A stretch of 64,000 nt of DNA from Sacculina carcini (lineage: Eukaryota; Arthropoda; Thecostraca; Sacculinidae), in NCBI GenBank assembly GCA_916048095.2, contig OU696576.1:7742488-7806487 (forward strand). Reading direction: 5' to 3'. A program made the position numbers and the translations under genes. Shown in pieces: positions 49,378-60,300 of this stretch (positions within the stretch are counted from its first letter, which is position 1; each line of letters starts with the position of its first letter). The notes beneath the pieces are model-generated. The model worked only from the letters and a program-made list of their open reading frames with translations. It was not told the DNA's origin and ran no database searches.

Positions 49378-52300
49378 AAGTCAGAGTCAGTGACGTGATC
49401 GCATCGCAGACAAATGGAGCTTTGTTGAAGCTGAGGAAATTGTATCAGATTTTCACTGATCTGATGAAGAATCAATAATTCTGCGTTAACTTAGAGATCG
49501 GATGATAGTGGATCAGCGCTAAAAGCTATAACATGGTACAATTATTCAGAAAAGCTTATAATAAGCGATGTGAAATCATATTGCTGATGCATACACAAGA
49601 TCACAATGATAAACTGGTTCAAGATGTATAGTTCTTTGTGTCTATATTTATACCAAATAAGTAGCACTAGCTAATGATGAAAAATAGGAAAAATGGACAC
49701 AAACAAGTACAAGTGAATGCTGAGGCGGGACAGTGAAAATACGGCTCATTTCAAGCAATGCTTGGAGTAGAAGTGACGTAGCGTAGAAGATCTATCGGAG
49801 TCCTTGTGGCTCTCCAGGAAGAGCCATTGGGCCCACCTAGAAGTCATTGATGTCCCCATACACATATGGATCGTCACGACGCCACTTCTCCAGAGAATTA
49901 GCTCATGTACGCCGGTGACTATTTCCACCGACCACTAAAACAATGTCAGGTGTACTGTACGTACAGGTGGGGTGAGCACACAGACATACACGGACGTCGA
50001 CGGATCAAGTACACGCGCCAGGCAAACACCGAGAGTCTCACTGTCGCGGCGGATCACACGATTGAAATGTACAACATCGACAAAAATAAAATCAAAGGAA
50101 ACAATTGTTTCAACGAATATCTTTCGTGACCTGTAAGGAAACATGGTGGGCCCCAATTTTTTTGAATTTGCTTCTATGGGCCCTCGACAAATCCCATGGC
50201 CCCCAAGGCGGATATATGACCGACGATGAGCAGCACTGATATAACGCACCGCGTTCGAACAACACCGCTGACGCGCTAGTGGATGCTGCACTGTCGGAGT
50301 GCGAGTGGCTGTTGAGCAGTGCAAGAGACGGAAGTCGCAGCACATGACTCGACACACTGCCGGAGTTGGACGCTGCGTTCGGCAGGACACAATTGCGCGG
50401 GCCAGCGGCCACCAACGACGCCACCACCGCCGTGCCTGGCGATGACGACCGACACGATGATGGGGATGATGCCAACGACGAGGCCATTGATGGTGATAGG
50501 GACTGACTGAGTGGCGTAGCGGTGCTGTTGCGATGCACACACACACACGCATGCAACACACACACACACACACACACACACGCATGCTCAGGCAACGCAC
50601 ACGCTGAATATTATGGTTTCATGCATACTCGGTAAAACACGTGCATATCTCAGCTGAGTTGGAAGCTATGTTGAGATCAGATCACTGGGTGGAAATGCAT
50701 GATGAATACGAGCGCTTGGGGGTTCATAGACACTGGCAAAAGCTGGCCAGGATTCTTCACTGATTGGGCTTACTTACACACTACAGAAAATGCTTGAAAT
50801 GGAAATACCAGTGGCGGCTTCAGAATGTTTCATATGGTTAGTTGAAGTCGGCTAATCAGTAATGGTTTTCTCCCCTGATAAGGCGCCCGTCTCAAAAATA
50901 TGCTCCTCACCTAAAAATGGCAGTCCTTTTCTACAATTATTCAGCATTTTCCATCCCGTTCTGTGCTAATTAATCACAAAATGTGCAAATTCCGTCTACG
51001 TCAGCTCTCTCTTCACCGTTTTCCCAAATCACACACGATTAAATTGATCGATTAAAATTGCCTGTTACCGCCACCGGAATTCAATGCACTCAATTGCATG
51101 CCCTTTGTTCAGCTTGCTACAAAATACTATTGCACACGCGCATACCGACACGTACACGCAAAAACGGTACCGCTCGAAAATATGCACACACACAAACACA
51201 CACACACACACACACATACACACACATACACACACATACACACACACACACACATACAAACACACTCGTACACTCGAGGGTCAGACATGCTCGGCAAAAT
51301 ACCCCATACAAGGTGAAATGTTAACAAAGCTACGTTCACAGCACACAAGATGAACCCTTTGAAGTGAAGGCGATTCTTACCATCGTACGGACTGAGTAGG
51401 TTCGGAGTCATTCGACTGATGGCATACCAATGCAATGCGAGCGCATGTGTTCGGTGAGTTTACGAAAAGAATGGTTTCAAATGAGCTTTGCATTAATTTC
51501 GGCACTAGAATCAATTTGAGCAGAATAAAACTGTATGGGACGTTATCAGTAAGTAGTTTAAACTTGACCAAATCTTGTATGGCCAAGTAATATTTTCGAT
51601 TATTCGGCATAAGATTGCGATATCAATAGATAAGATAAGATATCAATTCAAGTCAATGGCACTTGTAGAATATAGAAAGGCACGTAAATATTTTATTATA
51701 CAAGATATACACAAACGGATTCGTGAAATATTGAAATATTAACACGAACAACATAAAAGAACTCCAAGATTTTTAATCGATTTAAACGATTTCAACGACG
51801 CTTTCAAATCAAACTGATTGAAGGAATAATGGAATATATTTTTTACATTATAATGAGATATAAGTTTACCATAAGTCATAACCATCAATTAATTAGCTGA
51901 AAATAATTATTTAGGAAGAAATACTTTTAAAAATATATGCCTTTAAGACGTTGGGCAATATTATAGAGATAATTGTATATTTGTGCGATGAAAATACAAT
52001 TTCCCATGGTTGGATCTGAGCCGAATTTGAAAAGTAAATTTGTTTCAATTTGTCAATATTAGCTCACATTTGTTGATGAGGATCCATGGATCGCATCTGA
52101 ATGCGTTCACTCTGGTTGTCGATCATATGATGTGAAGCTCCGTTCAAAGGCAGGCCGGACATTCCGTTGTTCACCTGTCATCGACCCAAGCAAACAGATT
52201 AGAAAAGCGTCTATAGAATATAAACAAAAAACTCGTTTATGAATATACAGTAGATCAAGTCTTATTTGACGGAAAATTTAGCAGAGCTCATAAATTTTAT

Positions 52301-53422
52301 AATTACTATGATTTGAAAGCGGCAATAATGGATAAAATGATAATGATAATGGATAAATGGATAAGAATGTGGAATTTCGGCACAATTTTGGTGTTACCGT
52401 AAACTATATAAACATCCCGAAACAAGGACAAGCTTGGAATATGCAAATAAAATTTGCGCAAAAATGCGTCTTGCAAATATGAAAACATATCGCGGTGTGT
52501 GAATGGTCGCGTATTGGGAACACAAAAACTAATTGAGAAAAATGCATTGCGGCTGAAATCATTTCTGAAGGCGGCATATTTTTGCTTGCTCATTTCACCA
52601 TATGCGACGTAAATGAAATTATTTTATCAAGCAAACCGCAGGCATTGAAAACAAAAAGTGACGATAAAAAAGTTTGGCATATAAAAAATTCAAATCGTAA
52701 TGTAAAAAAATCAGGCGTAATAGCTATATCAGTTGAATGTTGTGCGAAACAAACTTGTCGTTTTATCGGATGCTGAAATGCATGCAAAATGGCTCAGCGT
52801 TCAGGCTAGACGGTTGAAAAAATAAAATTGCAAATTCTGATTGATAGATTGATTGGCAAAATAAATTCCGATAGGACGATGATCTCATTAACTCACATGA
52901 ATTAAAGGGGTATCAAAATCAGCCATCTGAAAATATAATTATGTTCATTTCAAAAGAGATAAATCGGTCATACATTAGAAACGCAAACACATTCGTTTTC
53001 ACAGAGAATTTTCGCTAGAAATGTACAAAAAATAGAATGTGACATTTGAAGAAAATAAACGGACGTTAAAGATGTTCATTTGAGTGTAATAAAACACATT
53101 TAAAGTACTCTTTTTTGTTAAAGAAATCGTTTTGAAAAGATGTGTAAATTGCTATACGCCCGATCTTTGAAGCTAACCATATATATCTCAATATATGTAT
53201 ACGCACATACAAAATAATACACCAAGATAGACATACGCAAAAGTGCATTTTGAAGAACAATCAAGCACCTACACGAATTCCATGCACGACAAAAAACATA
53301 CGCAAACTGCTCAAAAAGCTAAAATCAAAATTATTCAGAGCAGGCGGATAATTAATTCGGGCATTGCGGGGTGAAAGTTACGTCAGCATTTTGGTGTTGC
53401 AAGATATTGCAAGTGTACACAC

Positions 53423-53453
<31 letters not shown>

Positions 53454-53539
53454 AGCTATAAGGGTGAAACACACACATGCCTTGTCCAAATTCGAATATA
53501 ATCTGAACTGCAGGGCACACGCATATAAATACGCAACCA

Positions 53540-53624
<85 letters not shown>

Positions 53625-56600
53625 TTACACACGCACATACACAAGCACACACAGACACACACACATACATACATATACACACATACATAAATACATCCAC
53701 ATATACACATGTACACACATACATGAACATACATACACACACAAACTTACGTGCGTGCACACAAACACACACACGTACACACAGACACACACACACACAC
53801 AGAGACGGAAACAATCGCATACAGGCAACAATGGCAAAATTTGGCAACAAATAAATGAAAAAATTTTGCCACCGAAATGACCACCAGCACACTTCAAACA
53901 AAATCGAAAAAAGTTGCACCAATACAAAGCCGATAGAAATTCACACAAGCAGACGGAAAGCTCTCTTTGGCTGACTAGCATGCTGGGAATAAGGACGCGT
54001 TGAGGCTTACTTTAGCCGCATCGCCAGGACGCAACGATCGGGCCGAATTGTTTCGACTTCGTGCGCGAAAACTCGACCAAACACGCCCAAACAGAGCATG
54101 ATTCCGCTATTGGGTGAGTAGGTGTTCAGTGCAAACCAAAAAATTAGCTCCTTGCCAAAAGTTTTGACAGTGTACGAGAAAGTGAAGCGAAATAATTGTG
54201 ACCTATTCCGAAAGGGGGGGTATAAAAGACGCAGAAATATTTCCCCGGTACATTATAGCCATTCGAAATGTGGCCGTGCACTGGAAATGCCGTGCGTCAA
54301 ATTTTTCTTAAACCAACAGCTACTTTGTGATTATATAAAAAGCGAGATTAAACCAACAGAAATCGAACGCAAAAAATATTTCGCTTTCCCCAGCCAACAC
54401 TTATAGAAATACTTGAATAGTATCAATACGTCATGACAATTTTGTCATAACATTTTCGTCAATCATTCAACGATAAGATAAATACAATGACTTTAGGCTA
54501 TCGATATGGTTGTGGTTATGCTTTGGAAGACTGTTTAACCTCAAATATGATCACTTTTGTTTAAGCTCCGGTGGGGTTTTGATAAGAATGAGTGGCAGGA
54601 GAGATTACCCGGTGCGACGGAGCCTCTTCGTCAATCATTTCTTCAAGGTTTCCCGATATGGCCCGCTTCAGTTCGGGCCCGGCTTCGTGGAGTGTGCGCA
54701 GTCCCGCCTGTAAGCCAGCAGAAATTCAACGAGCGTTACTCCATAGATAAACATTGATTGCAAACTTTAACGACGGACAAATAATATAGCAAAAAAAGAT
54801 AGATGAAAAACCGAGTGATACTTCCGGATTTACTCGAATGTTAAATCAATAATACACATCTTTATATTGAGTATCAATAATATGTATGTTAATTATGCCT
54901 ACCTGAAGAGTCACTGCATTTTGGTCCAGCTCTCCCTGGCGGGTGAACTCGTCCTTCTTTTTCTTTTTGAACTTTCGAAAGTAGTCTTGAATCAGAAATG
55001 TCGCATAGAACTTCCCAACGGTCACGTCGTCCTCCACTATAATACCATGTCGGAAGAGCAGTTTGGTTAAATTTTTGGAACAATGCGCCAATTAGCGACA
55101 ATATGTTGATTTAATAGTAAATTGACACAAATTAAATTTCAATCAACAAAGAGACTTCAATTACTCACTTGAAATGTTCTCTTTTCAAAAGACAATGAAA
55201 CTTTTCTTGAAGCACCATTTCCGAGCTATAATTATGACAAAACATTATTGATTATTAGAAAATATTGTTGATATTTCCATCAATTGATGTTCCTAATCTT
55301 GACAATTGGCACGAAATATCATAAGCGAGGAACACAGTGAGAAGTGGCACGTATTTTCTCCGCAAACATCGACAGGATCGAGTCGGCAACTGACCTCCTT
55401 CAACCCCAGCCGGAGGAACCACTTGGTCCAGCAGACTGGAGGACGTACGCTTCCACACCTTCTTGATGATGGCTCGCAACTCCTCGTTCATGTCGTCAAT
55501 GTTACCATCGGTCTTGATGTGCAGCGAGGTGCGCACGACGGCAAACAAGGTTGCATTGAACATGACCGTTCCGTCCGAGTTCAACGGCATGTTCATGGAG
55601 ACGAGACGCTTGCAGGCCACTCGGTGAGGACATAGCTTGCCGAAGCCAAGCGGTGGCGAGATTTTGCGCAGCAGAGTGACCACGTCCACGTGTTTGATGC
55701 GTCCCTTAGCGTCCGGATCGTATTCGGACCAGAGACGAACAAACTCGTCCAAATGGTGCGGTCCGAGAATAGACCAGTCGCGTGTCAAATAGTCGAAATT
55801 GTCCATAATGACGGCCACAAATAAATTGATCACCTACATTAGTGGCGACAACCGAAAAACACAAGCACACCCACAAACAGGCGTGAAAATATGAAAATCT
55901 TCTCAAGTCCAAAGAGCATTGACTGATTTGAATGAGTCAAATCAGCGTTAAGTGTGTCCTAGACCACGAAACTAGGGTAAGGCCAAGAAATGCCACGTTC
56001 ACTCCACAATTACAACAATTAGCTAATAATATACTGACTAACCACTAGAACAATCGCGGTGGATCAATGAACATTCTAACATAATCGCAGTGTGTCAAAC
56101 AAAAACGTACATATTACACTCTCCTTGGAGTTTACTAGAAATAGGAGCAAACATGTCAGTGAAAATAGGAAAACAAGATAGTTAAGAAGTATGAAGTAAG
56201 ATAATAGGAAATAAGAGAAAAAGAAATAAGAGAAAAAGAAATAAGAGAAAAAGAAATAAGAGAATAAGAGGTAAGAGAATAAGAAATAACAAAATTACAA
56301 GTAAGAGAATAAGAAATAAGAGAATAATAAATAAGAGAATAAGAAATAAGAGAATAAGAAATAAGAGAATAAGAAACAAGAGAATAAGAAACAAGAGAAT
56401 AAGAAATAAGAGAATAAGATACAAGATAATAAGAATTAAGATAATAAGAAGAAAACAAAAAAAGAAGAAAGTCGAAAACAAAGGAGAATTGCTTAAAAGA
56501 AGAGAATAAAACAAATAATCCGGAAGTCAACGAAAATGCAGCCGAAAAATTGCAGAAAACAATGCTGATAAAACTGGCACTCACCAGAAACGAGCAGAGA

Positions 56601-56724
56601 ATGTAGAAGCTGACAAAGTAGGGAATGGCGGCCCCAGTGCCACACACTTGCTCGGGGTCCTCGTCTGAATTGGGGTCGCATGTCCCTTCGACACTTGTCA
56701 ACATAATCTCTTGCCAAGCCTCGC

Positions 56725-56777
<53 letters not shown>

Positions 56778-57303
56778 TACACATATACATTGTTCATAAT
56801 GGGTGTTCATAAAATGTGCGTTCACAATGTTAGAATGTTGGTCATAATGCTGGTTGGGTGGTAATAATGTTAATAAAAAGTGTTCACAGTGTTGAATGAA
56901 TAATATAAATTGTTGAAATATACAAATATTTAGTATTTATTTATATAAATATTAGTATTTTGTATTTGTCCGTCGACATTTTTTCCACAAACAATAATTC
57001 CTCCAAGATACACCAAAATTATACATTATTGAATATACGATAAAAGAGAAAATTGCTAATCTATACGCCAATAATAATAATTTAGTAAAATAATTTCGGT
57101 AGTAAGTTTGGGAGAAGCCTAGATAATCTATTTTTAGTTTTTTTTCCGGATGTTATTTACCTGTTGCTGATCTGAACAGTACAAGCACAGCCTGCGGAAA
57201 CGTTTGGAAGTTGTTATTGCGATGAATAGCAGTGCCTTCCTTGATGGCAATCTTGCCAAATACCTACAGTAAGGCACACACACACACACACCCACACACA
57301 CCC

Positions 57304-57338
<35 letters not shown>

Positions 57339-60300
57339 CACACAAACATACAAGCGAGTCGTATGCATGAGCGCGCATTGTAAGAATATTAGAGATTGCC
57401 CTATAAATTGATACATTGTGTATTATACAAACCTTATTAATACATCATTAATACAAACCTTTGTCAATTGGCGCACGGCATTGGTAAACCAGCCTGAGGA
57501 TAAATTGATCAGACGAGAAACGGACGGAATGGCACAAATATAAAACTCACAGTGGCAGATCCAGGGTGCCATTTTTCTGGGGCTGAATTAATTATGAGTG
57601 ACTTGATGACTAAGTAGCGTGTGAATGTCATGACTTGGGACATTGTTCAATGACACATTTGCACACACACACACACATAGTATTGTGCGAATATGCTTTG
57701 CGATAATCCTTATATAAAAAAATTATACGGAGATAATTTTTTGTTGACCTCTTTTAGTGAGCCTCTTGGTCATAAGGACTTGTTGGAAAGATTTTGATGG
57801 AAGGGCCTGAACTCCCTGCTGGCTCCCTGCTCTTAGCTCCCTGAACTCCCACCCCTCTCTGGATCCGCCAGTGGAACAATTCGGACTCCATTACTTGCCT
57901 GCATTCCGACCACGGCGTAGATGAAGAACAACATGACGATCAGCAGAGCGACGTAGGGAAGAGCCTGGAAGGACTTGATGAACGTCCAGAGCAGAGTGCG
58001 GATGCCCTCTCCACGCGACAACAACTTGATGAGTCGCATCACTCGGAACAGACGGAAGAAGTTGATTGAGATCATCTGTTTCTCCGGCTGCAAACATTCA
58101 TATCACAGCAGAATAGAACGACTTTGGCAATTTCAAGAAGGATTGGTAGCCTTCTCCAGCTCTCGTAATAATTAGATAACTAGATAAATTTAGAGTGTTT
58201 TGAGTTCTTCTTCCTGGAAGTCTTACTCCAGGATGCCACAAAGCAGAAACAGAACAAAGCATATGCTCAAAATGGCCAACTTCATAAAATATAATCGAAT
58301 AATGAACAAAAACAGCTGGATTCTGTACGGAGTACATAACATTTTTTACCGTTCTTAACAATCGTTCTTAACGAACGATTTTTTACCGTTCTAAACGAAA
58401 CTAATGATTTAACCCAAAATATATAACGCATTCTTGAAATAAAACTTATCTATCTAAATCAAGTTGATTGTGGCGAACACATTGACATAAGCATACACAG
58501 CCATATGCACACATAATCATAAGCTTAAAATAGTTATTTTCCTTGATATTTTTCCTTGATATTTAGTCTCTATGAATAAAGCCATTTATTAAGGTGTCTT
58601 CAGTGAGCTGGACACTGGTGCGTAACCTGAATCGTGGCTGGGAAATCATTTTCTATCTGATTTCTCCCCTCTCAAGTAGCCCACTATTCATTTTCCACAC
58701 AACATCGCTGATAAATCCAATACATTCAGTTGCTTATGCAAATTAAGTGTCAGGAAGTCAGTAGAAAGGAAAATGAACGAAGAAACACACGCATTCGTCG
58801 TTCTGTGCGACCATTAATTGGCCCAATGGGCAGCCCCTCCATTCTCCACCAGTGGAGGATGCCCCAAATTTTACGGACCACTGTTCTAGGATGTCACAGT
58901 AGCATCTCTTACCATGAGGTTTGCTAGGCCTATATCGATGAACGAGCCGAGCACGATGACAAAATCGAACACATTCCACGGATCGTTGAAGTAATTCTGA
59001 CAGCACCAAACAACAACAAACAATGCTTATATTGATTTAAAATGGTTCTCAAGAACTACCACGCAATTGAAACATAAATGACGTAAATTTAGCGGTAAGT
59101 TTAAACACAAACAAGTTCTGATACTGTCTTTACTCAATGATAGCAAACTACACTATGGAATTATACTGATTACTCAATACTGCGCCATTCTGATGTACAA
59201 ACACAGCCACAACAACAGATAGAAACTGACAGAAACGATAGATCGCTGGGTTCTGATATAGTTCAGTGAAACTTGATACAAACACACACAGATGACAAGC
59301 ATTTGAAGACAAGAAGTCACCTTGAAACGGAACGCCAGTAGTTTGAGCACACACTCGACTGCAAAAGCGGAGGAGAACGCCCAATTGAGAACATCCAGCG
59401 CTTGGGTATAGGCTTCTGGCTGGTTGTAGAAGCCCATGGCTAGCGTGATCGTGTTGCACAGAATCAGCGCGAAGATGAAGTACTCGAAAGGCTGCGACGT
59501 GACGAACCACCAGATTTTGTACTGCAGCCGATGTTTGGGGATGTAGCGTCGCACCGGTCGTGCCTTCAGCGCAAACTCAATGCAATTTCTCTGTTGTAGC
59601 AAAATATATTAATATGATAATTCGCATATTCGTTCAGATGAACGCAAGGTGGTTTTAATGATGACTAGGTAAAGAGGAGCCGAAAGGCAAAATGCCGTGT
59701 CATTTGCCAAAAGGAGGAATCATCGTTCGCATAGCACTCAGTGGGATCACGGAGCATTACATCAGCAGGATTTGATTAAGTTGTTTACATTTTATTTTTT
59801 CAAAATAAAGAAATCCGTGCAATTTTCGCTAGGTTTGGACGAGGGATAGCCAACAGCTTGATACAGCTTAGAAGTGGACGCTATCAAGTTTGACTGGCCA
59901 GTTCGCACCTGATTTTTGTCCAAATCAATATTCTTGTACTCCTGCTCGCCTTCACTCTGAAATGTCACGATGACAAAGCCGACAAAGATGTTGACCATGA
60001 AGAACGCAATGATGATGATGTAGATGAAGTAGTAGATGGCCACCAGAGGACGGTAGTTGTACATCGGACCCTGGTTCTCTGTGTGTGAGTCGATCGATGT
60101 GTAGAGTAGACTGCCATAGTCGATTTGGAAAAGAAAGCACACGCACACACACAGACACACATACATACGTCAACAAACACTTCGTAAGTTGTCTGACTGT
60201 AGTAGTGTCAGGATTTGTCTGGCCAAAGTAATCTATTTCTATATTCCAGAGTGTCAACTGATGTTTAGCCAATTCAGTTACATTACATCGTCACATCACT

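Noticed and set aside
50138-50205. gggccccaa and gggccctcg stretches beside a Cav1 exon as a MITE related to 22417-22591
   Set aside because: Similarity is limited to short G/C words and no inverted ends could be defined.
56182-56514. Leu/Ile-rich frame on the minus strand resembling a membrane protein
   Set aside because: It is the translation of the purine/pyrimidine minisatellite in a Cav1 intron.
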